A stretch of 64,000 nt of DNA, taken from Poseidonibacter lekithochrous. Lineage in GTDB: Bacteria; Campylobacterota; Campylobacteria; Campylobacterales; Arcobacteraceae. Made by a program: the position numbers and the translations under genes. Shown piece by piece: positions 43,566-54,787 of this stretch (positions are counted from its first letter, which is position 1; each line of letters begins with the position of its first letter). The notes under the pieces were generated by a model, which saw only the letters and a list, made by a program, of their open reading frames with translations, was not told the origin of the DNA and did not search any database. The DNA is taken from the NCBI RefSeq assembly GCF_018861145.1, contig NZ_JAHKQT010000023.1:1-64000 (forward strand), in the 5' to 3' direction.

Positions 43566-45377
43566 TTGAAAGATCAATTAAAATATATAAAAGAAATTAG
43601 AGTTTTGTATGTTGAAGATAATAAAGATACAAGAGAAGAAGTAGTTTATTTTTTAGAAAACAGAGTAAGTGAACTTTATGTTGCAAAAAATGGAGAAGAA
43701 GGATTTAAATTATATAAGGAAAAATCTCCTGATTTAGTTATTTCTGATATTCAAATGCCTAAGCTTGATGGTATTAGGATGAGTGAACTTATAAAAGAAC
43801 ATGATACTAATGCAAAAATTATTCTTCTTACTGCATTTAATGATAGTGAATATTTATTAAAAGCGATAAAATTACATATTGATAACTATGCGATTAAACC
43901 TTTAAATATTAAAGAGTTATTTTCGATTATGGCAAAAATGGCAAAAAATATTTTACTAGATAAAGAGAATAAAGATATTTATAATACTCTTAGTCAATAT
44001 AAAGAAATTGTTGATGAGAGATCAATTGTTTTTAAAACTAATAAAGCTGGAATTATTACATATATAAATAAACCCTTTGAAAAGATTTCTGGTTATTTAA
44101 GTAGTGAGGTTGTTGGAAGAACACCTGATTTTTTAACTCATAAAGATATGGATACAAGTGTTTTTAAAAAAATGTGGCAACGTATTTTAGATAAAAAATC
44201 ATGGTCAGGAATAGTTAAAAATAAAAAGAAAGATGGTGATTACTACATAATAGATATGATTGTAAAACCCATCTTAGATACAAATGGAGATATACAAGAA
44301 TTTATCGCCTTAAGCAATGATATAACTGATTTAGAGAATTCAAAAGAATACTTTAAAAAACAAAGTATATTAGCATCATCAAATTTAGAAGAATCAATAT
44401 TATTGGCTAAACTTTATGAAGAAGCGATTGATAAAAGTAATATAATCTTAAAAATAAATACAGATAAAAAAATAACATATGCAAATGAGGCTTTTTATAC
44501 AGTTAGTGGTTATAATAAAGAAGAATTAATAGGAAAAGATTATTCAATAATTAGAAATAAAAATGTTCCTATATCCGATTATAAAAAGACTATTGATATG
44601 TTAGAATCACACCTTTCTTTAGGAAAAATTTGGAAAGGAAAAACAATAGATACAAAAAAAGATGGTTCTTTATTTTATTGTAATATAACAATTTATCCTA
44701 TGACAAATAAAGAAGGAGAAATTGTAGAATATCTTGGAATCAGACATGATATTACTGAAATTAAAAATTTGCATAAAGAACTTGAACAGACTCAAAGAGA
44801 GATAGTTTATAAGCTTGGTGAAGTAGGAGAAACTAGAAGTAAAGAAACTGGAAATCATGTAAGAAGAGTTGCCGAGTATTCTAAATTATTAGCTTTAAAA
44901 TATGGTCTTAGTAAAAAAGATGTTAATACATTATTTACAGCTTCACCTATGCACGATATAGGAAAAGTTGGTATTCCTGATGAGATATTAAATAAACCAG
45001 GAAGATTAACATCATCAGAATGGGATATAATGCGTACTCATTCAAAAATCGGTTATGATATTTTAAAGACTTCAAAAAGAGAAATACTACAAGCAGCAGC
45101 TTTAGTATCTTACACACATCATGAAAAATGGGATGGATCTGGCTATCCAAAAGGTCTAAAAGGTGATGAAATTCATATTTTTGGAAGAATAACTGCACTC
45201 GCAGATGTATTTGATGCTTTAGGAAGTGATAGATGTTATAAAAAAGCTTGGGAGATTGATAAAATATTAAAATATTTTAATAATCAATCGGGAAAACATT
45301 TTGATCCAAAATTAGTAGATATATTTATGAATAACTTAGAGGAATTTTTTGAGATTAGGGATTTATATAAAGATTAG
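43566..45377 (+). CDS. Response regulator with two PAS domains and HD-GYP phosphodiesterase domain
   Basis: 603 aa from a TTG start with AAAGG upstream. Receiver domain 1-125 (VEDNKDTRE, phosphoacceptor in LVISDIQMPKLDG, KPLN). Two PAS domains at about 150-270 (FKTNKAGIITYINKPFEKISGY) and 285-405 (ILKINTDKKITYANEAFYTVSGY). C-terminal HD-GYP about 415-600 (TGNHVRRVAEYSKL, MHDIGKVGIPD, HHEKWDGSGYPKGLKGDEI), which hydrolyses c-di-GMP. The next gene is its probable kinase. It brings phosphorelay and ligand or redox sensing to c-di-GMP breakdown. Confidence 0.92.
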   Translation: MKDQLKYIKEIRVLYVEDNKDTREEVVYFLENRVSELYVAKNGEEGFKLYKEKSPDLVISDIQMPKLDGIRMSELIKEHDTNAKIILLTAFNDSEYLLKAIKLHIDNYAIKPLNIKELFSIMAKMAKNILLDKENKDIYNTLSQYKEIVDERSIVFKTNKAGIITYINKPFEKISGYLSSEVVGRTPDFLTHKDMDTSVFKKMWQRILDKKSWSGIVKNKKKDGDYYIIDMIVKPILDTNGDIQEFIALSNDITDLENSKEYFKKQSILASSNLEESILLAKLYEEAIDKSNIILKINTDKKITYANEAFYTVSGYNKEELIGKDYSIIRNKNVPISDYKKTIDMLESHLSLGKIWKGKTIDTKKDGSLFYCNITIYPMTNKEGEIVEYLGIRHDITEIKNLHKELEQTQREIVYKLGEVGETRSKETGNHVRRVAEYSKLLALKYGLSKKDVNTLFTASPMHDIGKVGIPDEILNKPGRLTSSEWDIMRTHSKIGYDILKTSKREILQAAALVSYTHHEKWDGSGYPKGLKGDEIHIFGRITALADVFDALGSDRCYKKAWEIDKILKYFNNQSGKHFDPKLVDIFMNNLEEFFEIRDLYKD

Positions 45378-45378
45378 A

Positions 45379-47961
45379 ATGAAAAACTCAAGTATAAAAA
45401 TAAAACTTATAATCATATTTATTCTAATTAAAATTGTTCCTTTATTAATTATTTCATATATTGCCTACAATGGTGTTAAAAAACTTGATGAATATCTTAA
45501 TTCTAGTACTAGTTTTTTATTTAATCAAAGTAAAGATATTATATTAAATACTGCAAATGAATCAATAAATGATAGTGTTAAATTTCTAGACAAGAAGTCT
45601 CAATTATCACTTGAACGATTATCTTATGAAATTGCTAATAATATTGCTAGTTTTTTATATCAAAGAGATGAAGATATTTTATTTTTATCAAAATTGAAAT
45701 TAAATCAAGATATTTTAGAAAGTTTTTACAATAGTAAAAAAAGAGATATTATTATTCATCAAGATTACACTTTTGATAGAAAAACAAATAAATGGATTGA
45801 AACAAAATCAAAAATTAAAAAAACTTATGAAGAAGCTAGTAAAGCGGAATTAAGTGATAATGAAAGAGAATTTAATCTTACAAATCCTTCAAATCTAAAG
45901 ACAAGTAAAATACCAATATATAAAGAAATATCATATTTTGATTTAAATGGAAATGAGATATATAAAGTATCTAAAATAGATAAAAATCTAAAAAATATAT
46001 CAAAAAAAGAAAATACATATGTTAATTCAGAAAACTACTTCAAAGAATTGAGTTCTTTAAAAAATGGACAAATATATGTTTCTAATGTAATTGGTGAATA
46101 TGTAGGAAGCAAAATAATTGGAACTTTTACAGAAGAAAAGGCTAAAGAAATAGCAATTGATTTTAAACCTGAAGAACATGCTTATTCAGGTAAAGAAAAT
46201 CCAGTGGGAAAAAAGTTTGCAGGTATTATTAGATTTATAACTCCTATTTATGAAGAGAATAAAAAAGTTGGATATATATCATTAGCTTTGGATCATGAGC
46301 ATATTATGCAATTTACGGATACTTCAAATCCAACTAGTAAAAATGCTAAACAAGATATTGCCGATGCTAGTGATGGTAACTATGCTTTTATGTGGGATAG
46401 TAAAGGTAGAAATATTTCTCATCCAAGGGATCATTCCATAGTCGGATATGATAAAAATACAGGAAAACAAGTAATTCCTTGGTTAAGTCAAAAACTTGCC
46501 CAAAAGATTGAAGAATCAAAAGAAGATCCAATAGATTTTTTAAATAAATATCCAATATTTAAAGATCAATCATTAAGTAATAAACCAAATATGAAGCAAG
46601 TGATAAATGATGGAAATGTTGGTCTAGACTGTAGATATTTGAACTTTGCACCACAATGTCAGGGTTGGATGCAACTTACAAGAGATGGGGGATATGGATC
46701 TTTTATAATATTATGGACTAATGTATGGAAACTTACTACAGCTGCTTCTATTCCGTATTTTACAGGACAATATAATAGTAAAAGAGGTTTCGGATTTGTA
46801 ACAATTGGTGCAAATGTAGATGAATTTCATTCCGCTGCAAATGCTACTAGAGAAAATATAAATAAAATATTAAAGCACCAAACAGAAAATATAGAAGTAA
46901 TTGTTAAAAATAATAAATTTGAAATAGATAAATTTATAAACAATTTAATTAATGAGTTAACATTTGTAACTGCATTGATGATTCTTCTGATTATTGTTAT
47001 TGCACTATGGTTATCTAATTATATTAGTAGAAAAATAGAAAAACTTCTTTTAGGTACTAATAAATTTTCTAATAATGAATTGGATTATAGAATTGAAGTA
47101 TCTTCTGATGACGAGATTGGCAGATTAGAAAAATCTTTTAATAATATGGCTATTAAAATAGAAAATCTAATTAAAGATGAAAAACAACTAAATGAAACAT
47201 TAGAACAAAAAGTTAAAGATGGAATAACAAAAGCAAGACATCAAGAACAACTATTAATACAACAATCAAGGTTAGCTTCATTGGGAGAAATGATAGGAAA
47301 TATAGCTCACCAATGGAGACAACCTTTAAATGCATTAAGTTTAATAATTCAAAATATACAATTTGCATATTATTGTAATGAACTAGACGATAAGTTTATC
47401 GATAAATCAGTAAAAAAAGCAAATTTATTAACAGAAAATATGTCTAAAACTATTGATGATTTTAGAAACTTTTTTAAACCTAATAAAGTAAAAAAAATAT
47501 TTAACCTAAATAGTTCAATAAATAAATCTATAGATTTATTAAATACATCTTTTATGAATAAAAATATAGAAATAGTAAAGAAATTTGATAATGAAAATAT
47601 AGAAATTCTAGGATACTCAAATGAGTTTTCTCAAGTAATTATTAATATTTTAAATAACTCTAAAGATGCTTTTTCAGAAAGTAATATTGATAATAAAAAA
47701 ATTACTGTGCATACATATATAAAAGATACTTCAGTTTTTATTGAAATTAGTGACAATGCTACAGGAATAAAAGAAGAATTAATGGAAAAAGTTTTTGACC
47801 CTTATTTTACTACAAAAGAAGAAGGTCAAGGTATTGGTATTGGTTTGTATATGAGTAAAACTATTATTGAGAAAAATATGAATAGTAAGTTAAATGTTTT
47901 TAATAATAAAAACAATGGAGCATCTTTCATCTTAGAACTTCCTCATTTAAGTAAAAAGTAA
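45379..47961 (+). CDS. Cache-domain sensor histidine kinase
   Basis: 860 aa from the ATG at 45379; a TTG at 45349 with AGAGGAA upstream is an alternative. Membrane helix about 10-30, a very large periplasmic sensor region (about 40-520) with Cache-type features (GFVTIGANVDEFH), second helix about 525-550, HAMP (about 555-605), coiled coil, H-box LGEMIGNIAHQWRQPLNALS, and an ATPase domain with NILNNSKDAF, SDNATGI and GQGIGIGLYMSKTI. Likely partner of the HD-GYP regulator upstream. Ligand unknown; the 480-residue sensor is unusually long. Confidence 0.88.
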   Translation: MKNSSIKIKLIIIFILIKIVPLLIISYIAYNGVKKLDEYLNSSTSFLFNQSKDIILNTANESINDSVKFLDKKSQLSLERLSYEIANNIASFLYQRDEDILFLSKLKLNQDILESFYNSKKRDIIIHQDYTFDRKTNKWIETKSKIKKTYEEASKAELSDNEREFNLTNPSNLKTSKIPIYKEISYFDLNGNEIYKVSKIDKNLKNISKKENTYVNSENYFKELSSLKNGQIYVSNVIGEYVGSKIIGTFTEEKAKEIAIDFKPEEHAYSGKENPVGKKFAGIIRFITPIYEENKKVGYISLALDHEHIMQFTDTSNPTSKNAKQDIADASDGNYAFMWDSKGRNISHPRDHSIVGYDKNTGKQVIPWLSQKLAQKIEESKEDPIDFLNKYPIFKDQSLSNKPNMKQVINDGNVGLDCRYLNFAPQCQGWMQLTRDGGYGSFIILWTNVWKLTTAASIPYFTGQYNSKRGFGFVTIGANVDEFHSAANATRENINKILKHQTENIEVIVKNNKFEIDKFINNLINELTFVTALMILLIIVIALWLSNYISRKIEKLLLGTNKFSNNELDYRIEVSSDDEIGRLEKSFNNMAIKIENLIKDEKQLNETLEQKVKDGITKARHQEQLLIQQSRLASLGEMIGNIAHQWRQPLNALSLIIQNIQFAYYCNELDDKFIDKSVKKANLLTENMSKTIDDFRNFFKPNKVKKIFNLNSSINKSIDLLNTSFMNKNIEIVKKFDNENIEILGYSNEFSQVIINILNNSKDAFSESNIDNKKITVHTYIKDTSVFIEISDNATGIKEELMEKVFDPYFTTKEEGQGIGIGLYMSKTIIEKNMNSKLNVFNNKNNGASFILELPHLSKK

Positions 47962-48056
47962 TAATTATTATTTTCTATTTTTATTAGAAAAAATTATAAA
48001 TGTTTTTAATGATTCTTGTTGTATAATTGGTAAAATATATACAAAGGGTCATTATT

Positions 48057-50600
48057 ATGATGAGTACAAGTCTTTCAAAAAAATTTACAATAGTTACAAT
48101 TATTGTAACTATTATAATGTTATTTATAGGATATTTTGTTTTAAATAAATATAAAAATGATTTAAAAGATGAAGTTTACTCAAACTTAAATATTGAGTTG
48201 AATTATATCGCAGAGCAAAAGCTTAGTTCTAAATTTGATGTTGGTATATCAAATGCAATATCAATAGCAAATGATAGTTCAATACAAAATTCTTTATCTT
48301 TAAATGATAGAAACCTTGCAATTAAAGCTTTAGAATCATTATCAAAAAACATGAAAAAGAATACACCTTTTAATAATATAAAAGTGCATATTCATACAAA
48401 AGATAACAAATCTTTTTTAAGATCTTGGAAAGATGGAAGATTTGGTGATGATTTAAGTTCTTTTAGAGCAAGTGTTGTAAAAGTAAACAAAACAATAAGT
48501 TCTATAAATACATTTGAAGTAGGAAATGCTGGACTTAGTATCAGATCTGTTGTTCCTATTATTGATCATGATAATAATCACTTGGGGTCATTAGAATTTA
48601 TGCAAGGTGTTAATTCTGTTGCAAAATCCTTTGATAAAATAGGAGATAGCTTTTTTTTATTAATGGATAGTTCACTAGTTGTTGTAAAAGCTGATGAAAA
48701 ATATAAACTTGGTAAATATATTATTTCTCAAAAGTTTATAAATGAAGAAGTTTTAAATGATTTAAAAAACGTTGATATTGAAAAATTAATTAATAATAAA
48801 TATTTAATCAATGATAAATACTTCTACTCATTTATTGATATAAAAGACTTTAATGGTAAAAAACTAGGAATTGCATTAACTTCTAGAAGTATTGAAAAAG
48901 TAGAAGTTGCTACAAATAATGCTTATACAATTATTTGGGCAGCATTAATACTATTAGTCGTATCTCTACTTGTAACAACGATAATTTCTTTAATAAATAT
49001 GAAAAGAAATATTATTGCACCTATTTTAAGTCTTAAAGATTCAATTGATGATATTAAAAATAATAGTACATTAGATGCAAGTAGAATAGAGATAAAATCA
49101 AAAGATGAAATAGGTGACGTTGTTCAAAGTTTTAATGAATATTTAGATTCTATTGCACAAGGACAAGAAGAAGATAAAATTGTTATTGATGAATCTAGAA
49201 TGATTATTGGAAAAGTTAATGCTGGATTATTAAATGACAGAATTAAAAATATTGGACATTCAGTAGAAGTTAATTTACTTGTTGGTGAAATTAATAATAT
49301 GATTACACGAATGCAATCTAACTTGACAGAACTTTCAGATGTTTTAGTGGCACTTTCAAATGCAAAGTATGACCATCCAATTCCTAAAATTGAGGGACTT
49401 ACAGGTTTAATAGCATCTTTATTTAGTGGTACAAAAGTTACTCAAACAACAATTAATGAAGTAATGTGTTTAATTGATCAATCAAATGAAGAACTTACAA
49501 ATAGTGCAAGTGAATTATCAAATGCTTCAAAAAAATTAAGTGATTCTTCAAATGCACAAGCTGCTTCATTAGAACAAACAGCAGCGGCAATAGAAGAGAT
49601 ATCAGCAACGATTGATAAAAGTAGTCAAAGCGCTGCAAAAATGGCTTTATATGCACAAAATGTAACTAAGTCAAATGAATCAGGAAAAACTTTAGCTTAT
49701 AAAACATCAGAATCAATGGAGCAATTAAGTGTAGAAGTAAATACTATTCATGAATCTATTTCTATAATTGATCAAATAGCATTCCAGACTAATATTCTTT
49801 CACTAAATGCAGCCGTTGAAGCAGCAACAGCTGGAGAAGCTGGAAAAGGATTTGCTGTTGTTGCTGCTGAAGTTAGAAATCTAGCAAGTAGATCAGCAGA
49901 AGCTGCTAAAGAGATTAAGGATTTAGTAGAAAGTGCAACATTAAAAGCAAAAGAAGGAAAGACAATTACTAATAAAATGATTAGTGGTTATAATGAATTA
50001 AATGAGAATATTGCAGTAACTATTGACTTAATTGATGATGTTGCTACTGCATCAAAAGAACAACAACTAGCAATGGCTCAGATTAATGATACTGTCAATT
50101 CTTTAGATCAAGCAACACAACAAAATGCATCATTAGCTTCTAATATTAGTGATATGGCAGTTGTAACTACATCTCTAGCTGTACAATTACAAAGTGCAGT
50201 AAATAAAACATCTATTGATAAAAGTGCAAAAGCAAGAATTTGTGATACAGATATGATTTTTGATGTAAATAAATTAAAATCTGATCATATTGTATTTAAA
50301 AATGTAAACTTCTCAGAATGCAAATCAAATCATAAATTTACAGTTGGAAATCAACACGAATGTAATCTTGGAAAATGGATAGATGCAAATAAAGATAAAG
50401 AATTTGCTAAGAGCAATGAATGGCAAGAATTATTAGTTGCACATGAAAAAGTTCATACTATGGTTCAAGATACTGTTGATTTATACGCTCAAGATTATGA
50501 TAATGAACAAATATTTGCAGTAACAGAAAACATTGAAAAGAACATTGAAATAGTATTTGATTTATTAAATAAAGTTAGAGAGATTAATTGCAAGAAATAG
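48057..50600 (+). CDS. Methyl-accepting chemotaxis protein with C-terminal CZB zinc domain
   Basis: 847 aa from the ATG at 48057 (AAAGGG upstream). Two membrane helices (about 10-30 and 285-310) flank a periplasmic dCache/sCache-like sensor. HAMP about 310-365. The signalling domain is about 470-700, with the conserved hairpin tip [48 protein letters not shown]-terminal CZB domain about 735-840 with [26 protein letters not shown] (His-Cys-His-His zinc ligands). CZB domains sense zinc or hypochlorite in Helicobacter TlpD. So this receptor may read both periplasmic and cytoplasmic signals. Confidence 0.92.
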   Translation: MMSTSLSKKFTIVTIIVTIIMLFIGYFVLNKYKNDLKDEVYSNLNIELNYIAEQKLSSKFDVGISNAISIANDSSIQNSLSLNDRNLAIKALESLSKNMKKNTPFNNIKVHIHTKDNKSFLRSWKDGRFGDDLSSFRASVVKVNKTISSINTFEVGNAGLSIRSVVPIIDHDNNHLGSLEFMQGVNSVAKSFDKIGDSFFLLMDSSLVVVKADEKYKLGKYIISQKFINEEVLNDLKNVDIEKLINNKYLINDKYFYSFIDIKDFNGKKLGIALTSRSIEKVEVATNNAYTIIWAALILLVVSLLVTTIISLINMKRNIIAPILSLKDSIDDIKNNSTLDASRIEIKSKDEIGDVVQSFNEYLDSIAQGQEEDKIVIDESRMIIGKVNAGLLNDRIKNIGHSVEVNLLVGEINNMITRMQSNLTELSDVLVALSNAKYDHPIPKIEGLTGLIASLFSGTKVTQTTINEVMCLIDQSNEELTNSASELSNASKKLSDSSNAQAASLEQTAAAIEEISATIDKSSQSAAKMALYAQNVTKSNESGKTLAYKTSESMEQLSVEVNTIHESISIIDQIAFQTNILSLNAAVEAATAGEAGKGFAVVAAEVRNLASRSAEAAKEIKDLVESATLKAKEGKTITNKMISGYNELNENIAVTIDLIDDVATASKEQQLAMAQINDTVNSLDQATQQNASLASNISDMAVVTTSLAVQLQSAVNKTSIDKSAKARICDTDMIFDVNKLKSDHIVFKNVNFSECKSNHKFTVGNQHECNLGKWIDANKDKEFAKSNEWQELLVAHEKVHTMVQDTVDLYAQDYDNEQIFAVTENIEKNIEIVFDLLNKVREINCKK

Positions 50601-50618
50601 AATTGTTATTTTAGTAAG

Positions 50619-50654
50619 ATAGCAAAAAGCTATTATGAACTAGTTTTTTGCTAT
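50619..50654 (+). terminator. Hairpin after the chemoreceptor gene
   Basis: ATAGCAAAAAGCT and AGTTTTTTGCTAT pair over 13 positions (one G-U) with a 10-nt loop. It sits 19 bp after the stop. There is no T-run behind it, so it may be a terminator or an RNA-stabilising hairpin. Confidence 0.5.
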
Positions 50655-50681
50655 AGTTCGGCTAAATTAAGAAGGAAGTAG

Positions 50682-52541
50682 ATGTTTAAAATTTATGCAA
50701 TAAAGAATTTATTTTTTAAAAATATAATATTAACTATTCTTTTTGCTATTTTAATCACTGTGATTACTTCCATAATAAACTATAATATTAAATATTTAGA
50801 ACTTAATGAACAAGTAAAAAAAGATATACAATTTGATTTAAATGAAATTGAATTCTCAACTAAAAATTATTTTGATAATATTGAAGACATAATTAGCTCA
50901 ATCTTAAAGAATGATATTTTTACTAATTATCTTATCAATAAATCTAATAATAAAGAAATTGTTTCAGATTTATTTAAAGGTTTGATACAAAGTCATAAAA
51001 ATATTTTTCAACTAAGATTTATTGATGCTAAGGGCTTTGAAAAAATTAAATTAGTAAAAGAAAGAAATTCTGAAATAATTTATAAAGTAGATGAAAAAAG
51101 TTTACAAAACAAATCAAATAGGTATTACTTTAAAGATACAGTAAACAATAAAGATGGGAACTATTTTTATTCGCAATTAGATTTAAATATTGAAAATAAA
51201 AAAATAGAAAAACCAATAAGACCAACAATGAGAATATCAAGTAATATATTCCATAAGGGTATTTTTTATGGAATAATTATTGCTAATGTTGATATGGAAA
51301 AATTATTAAGTCAAATCAAAAATAACAATAACTTTAATGTTTATATGATAGATAAGTCTGGAAATTTTATAATACATCCTAACAGCAAAAAAGCATGGAA
51401 TAAGTATTTAAATAATGGAAATACAATTTTCACTGAATTTAACTTACCTACTACTTCTATTAAAGAAAATAATATAGGAGAAGATAAATACATCTTCTCT
51501 TTAGAAAATTATTTTAAAAATAATGAAGATATAAAATTAATTTTTGAAATTCAAAATAAATACTTAGATGATGTAAAAAATACTAATTTAAAACACATAT
51601 TAATTTTAGCTCTTTCAGTATTAATTGTTTCTATCATTTTAGGCTTAATTATTTCTATTCCTATGTCAAAGATTTATATAAATTTTAATAAATTATACAA
51701 ACAAAACCTTAGGTTTATGAGTATTATTAACTCTTATGTAATAACAATGACGGTTGGATTAGATAAAAAGATATTAGATGTAAGTGATGCATTATGTGAT
51801 TTAAGTAAATATAAAAAAGAAAAATTGATAGGAGAAAAAATATCAATTTTTAATACTGATAAAACTAATCCAACTTTATATAAAGAAATACTTGGACAAA
51901 TAATAAATGGAAATATTTGGGAAGGTGAAATAAAAGAGAAGTCAAAAGATAATACTTATTATTGGTTAAAATCTACAATTCTTCCAAACTTTGATGAACA
52001 TAAAAAGATAATAAGTTTTACTTCTATTAGTGAAAATATTACAGATAAAAAAACAATTGAAATTTTATCACAAACAGATAAATTAACACAATTATCAAAT
52101 AGACATAAAATGGATGAATGTCTTATAAGTGAGTTTGATAGATTTAAAAGAGCTAAGACTCCCTTTTCAATTTTACTAATTGATGTTGATAAATTTAAAG
52201 AAGTAAATGATAATTATGGACATCAAGTAGGGGATATTATACTAATAGAATTATCAAAGATACTAAAAGAAAATTCAAGAAAGATTGATATTGTTGGAAG
52301 ATGGGGTGGCGAAGAATTTTTAATAATCTGTACTAATACAAATAAATCAGGTGCTATTATCTATGCAGAAAAGATAAGAAAAAAAGTAGAAGAATTTAAT
52401 TTTCCACATATTCAAAATAAAACTATAAGTATAGGTGTATCTGAAATATCAGAAAATGACACTCTTTCTTTATTAATAAAAAGAGCTGATGATAATCTTT
52501 ATTTAGCTAAAAAAGAAGGAAGAAATAAAATAGTTTCATAG
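50682..52541 (+). CDS. Diguanylate cyclase with Cache, PAS and GGDEF domains
   Basis: 619 aa. Membrane helices about 12-32 and 307-328 flank a periplasmic dCache-like domain. PAS about 345-450 (MTVGLDKKILDVSDALCDLSKYKKEKLIG). GGDEF about 460-619 with DKLTQLSNRHKMDE, the active-site motif RWGGEEFLII (GGEEF) and DNLYLAKKEGRNKI. Makes c-di-GMP from GTP. Opposes the HD-GYP enzyme 5 kb upstream. Confidence 0.92.
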   Translation: MFKIYAIKNLFFKNIILTILFAILITVITSIINYNIKYLELNEQVKKDIQFDLNEIEFSTKNYFDNIEDIISSILKNDIFTNYLINKSNNKEIVSDLFKGLIQSHKNIFQLRFIDAKGFEKIKLVKERNSEIIYKVDEKSLQNKSNRYYFKDTVNNKDGNYFYSQLDLNIENKKIEKPIRPTMRISSNIFHKGIFYGIIIANVDMEKLLSQIKNNNNFNVYMIDKSGNFIIHPNSKKAWNKYLNNGNTIFTEFNLPTTSIKENNIGEDKYIFSLENYFKNNEDIKLIFEIQNKYLDDVKNTNLKHILILALSVLIVSIILGLIISIPMSKIYINFNKLYKQNLRFMSIINSYVITMTVGLDKKILDVSDALCDLSKYKKEKLIGEKISIFNTDKTNPTLYKEILGQIINGNIWEGEIKEKSKDNTYYWLKSTILPNFDEHKKIISFTSISENITDKKTIEILSQTDKLTQLSNRHKMDECLISEFDRFKRAKTPFSILLIDVDKFKEVNDNYGHQVGDIILIELSKILKENSRKIDIVGRWGGEEFLIICTNTNKSGAIIYAEKIRKKVEEFNFPHIQNKTISIGVSEISENDTLSLLIKRADDNLYLAKKEGRNKIVS

Positions 52542-52573
52542 TTTAATCAATTAAATTAATAAGGAAAGTTTGA

Positions 52574-52936
52574 GTGAAAGTAAGAGTCTATTATGAAGAT
52601 ACAGATGTTGGTGGAGTTGTTTATTATGCAAATTATTTAAAATTCTGTGAACGGGCAAGAAGCAATATTTTTTTTGAAAAAGGTATGTCTCCACATAACA
52701 GTGATGAGTTTTTTGTAGTTAAACATGTAGAGGCTGATTATATTAAATCGGCTGTTTTTGCAGACGAATTGGAGATTACTTGCGAGCTTATTGAAAAAAG
52801 AGCTGCTTCAATTACAATGTATCAAGAGGTTTTAAGAGATGGTGAAGTTTTATTTACTGGTAAATTTAAACTTGCGTATCTTAAAGATTTCAAACCACAT
52901 AGAATACCAAAGGAATTAATAAATGTCTTTTCTTAA
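52574..52936 (+). CDS. ybgC: YbgC-type acyl-CoA thioesterase
   Basis: 120 aa from a GTG start with AAGGAAAG upstream. Hotdog-fold 4HBT motif YYEDTDVGGVVYYANYLKFCERARSNIF with the catalytic Asp. Hydrolyses short acyl-CoA or acyl-ACP thioesters; in many bacteria the gene is part of the tol-pal cluster, which is not present here. Overlaps the PLD nuclease gene by 14 bp. Confidence 0.9.
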   Translation: MKVRVYYEDTDVGGVVYYANYLKFCERARSNIFFEKGMSPHNSDEFFVVKHVEADYIKSAVFADELEITCELIEKRAASITMYQEVLRDGEVLFTGKFKLAYLKDFKPHRIPKELINVFS

Positions 52937-53426
52937 AATATCATTGCTATTTATTATTTTATCATTTAATCTTTATGGAAAAGATAATAGAATAAATAAT
53001 CTAATTAATGTAAATGAAGTTTACTTTTTACCTAAAGAAGCAGATAAAACAAAGGATAATATCCTATCTTTGATAAAAAATTCTAAAAAAAGTATTTCAA
53101 TAGCAATGTATAATTTTTCTTATAAAAAGTTTGCAAAACAGTTAGTTGATTCTTCAAATAATGGTGTTGATATTAAAATAATATTAGATAAATCTAAAGT
53201 TAAGAAAGATGATGAATTATACAAATATTTAAAGAAAAATGAAATAAATGTAAAAATAGCTGATAAAAAACTTCATACAAAAGTTGCTATTTTTGATGAA
53301 AAAATTGCAGTTCTTGGTAGTATAAATTGGACAAAAAAATCCTTCAAAGACAACTATGAAGTTGTACTTTTTACAAGAGATAAAAAGATAATAGATAAAA
53401 TGTTAAACTTCATAAATGAATTTTAA
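52923..53426 (+). CDS. Exported phospholipase D-like nuclease
   Basis: 167 aa. Signal peptide about 1-18. One HKD motif LHTKVAIFDEKIAVLGSINWTKKS (His-x-Lys-x4-Asp), preceded by ISIAMYNFSYKKFAKQLVDSSNNGVDIKIILD. Single-HKD size and layout match Nuc-type endonucleases, which act as dimers. It could degrade external DNA or act on lipids; nuclease is more likely from length. Confidence 0.85.
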   Translation: MSFLKISLLFIILSFNLYGKDNRINNLINVNEVYFLPKEADKTKDNILSLIKNSKKSISIAMYNFSYKKFAKQLVDSSNNGVDIKIILDKSKVKKDDELYKYLKKNEINVKIADKKLHTKVAIFDEKIAVLGSINWTKKSFKDNYEVVLFTRDKKIIDKMLNFINEF

Positions 53427-53536
53427 TTTATAAGTATAAACATAGTTAAATAATAAATGCTATAATTTTTACTGAAATTCAAGTAAAATTATAGTAATAT
53501 CTAATTTAAAATTAGAGATTAAAAAAGGATTATTTA

Positions 53537-54787
53537 GTGTTAGAATTGTTTGTTATTGCATATTGTTTATACTTTTTATTTAATATATACACTTCGTTTA
53601 TGCAAGTTGATTTTGTTAAAAAAGCAAAAGATTTACAGCCTATTATTTTAGAGGAATCAAAATATAAAGTTGCGGCTAATTATTCAATTGAGAAAGAAAA
53701 AATTTCAATATTATCTACTTTTTATGACTTCTTAATATTTATGATGTGGATAAGCTTTGGTTTATCAGCCTTAGATTCTCTTATTACAGTAGAAGCATTT
53801 TGGTTAAAAGCAATATTGTTTGTAAACTCATTTATTATTATCAATTGGTTTTTAACATTGCCTTTTGAATTATACTCAACATTTAAATTAGATAAAAAAT
53901 ATGGGTTTTCTAATATGACAGTTGATTTATATATCAAAGATACGATTAAAACAGGAGCTTTATTTTTAATTTTAGGTTCAATTGTGATTGCAGGAATTGC
54001 TTTTATTATTGAGTCCTTCCCTGCATGGTGGATTTGGGGCTTTGTTTTTATCTTTGGAATTATTATCTTAATCAATATGCTTTATCCTGTAATTAGAGAT
54101 AAAATGTTTGATAAGTTTGAAAAGTTAAAAGATAAAGAACTTGAAGGAAAAATTGAAAAACTTTTAGATGAAGTTGGCTTTAAAAGTTCAGGAGTATTTT
54201 CAGTTGATGCAAGTAAACGAGATAATAGATTAAATGCTTACTTTGGTGGTTTGGGAAGTACAAAAAGAGTTGTTTTATTTGATACATTAGTTGAAAAACT
54301 TTCGCATAATGAATTGTTAGCTGTTTTAGGACATGAATTAGGACATTTTAAAAATGGTGATATTATTAAAAATATTGGTATTATGGGACTTGTTATGTTT
54401 GTGTTTTTTGCTATTTTTGGTAACTTACCTGAAGAGTTGTTTTTAGGTTTATCTTTAAATCAAGAAGCTTCTTCGATTATTGTTGTATTTCTAATATTTT
54501 CACCAATTTTATCATTTTTCTTAATGCCTTTAATATCGCTTATCTCAAGACATAACGAATACGCAGCAGATGAGTTTGGTTCAAACTTATCTTCAAAAGA
54601 TGATTTAGTAAATGCTTTATTAAAATTAGCAAATGAAAATAAATCTTTTCCTTTAGCTCATCCAATATATATTTTCTTTTATTATTCACATCCTCCTTTA
54701 ACTGAAAGATTTAAAGAATTAGGTTATGATGTAAAGAATAATAATTCAAATGAAGCTTTAAAACAGGAGTTTAATTATGATGAATAA
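53537..54787 (+). CDS. M48 (Ste24-like) membrane metalloprotease
   Basis: 416 aa from a GTG start. Four membrane helices in the N-terminal half (Peptidase_M48_N), zinc motif VLGHELGHFKNGD (HExxH), two more helices, then the third zinc ligand region RHNEYAADEFGSNL and HPPLTERFKELGY. Similar to CAAX prenyl protease 1 homologues. In bacteria this class is linked to membrane protein quality control. Overlaps rmuC by 11 bp. Confidence 0.9.
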   Translation: MLELFVIAYCLYFLFNIYTSFMQVDFVKKAKDLQPIILEESKYKVAANYSIEKEKISILSTFYDFLIFMMWISFGLSALDSLITVEAFWLKAILFVNSFIIINWFLTLPFELYSTFKLDKKYGFSNMTVDLYIKDTIKTGALFLILGSIVIAGIAFIIESFPAWWIWGFVFIFGIIILINMLYPVIRDKMFDKFEKLKDKELEGKIEKLLDEVGFKSSGVFSVDASKRDNRLNAYFGGLGSTKRVVLFDTLVEKLSHNELLAVLGHELGHFKNGDIIKNIGIMGLVMFVFFAIFGNLPEELFLGLSLNQEASSIIVVFLIFSPILSFFLMPLISLISRHNEYAADEFGSNLSSKDDLVNALLKLANENKSFPLAHPIYIFFYYSHPPLTERFKELGYDVKNNNSNEALKQEFNYDE

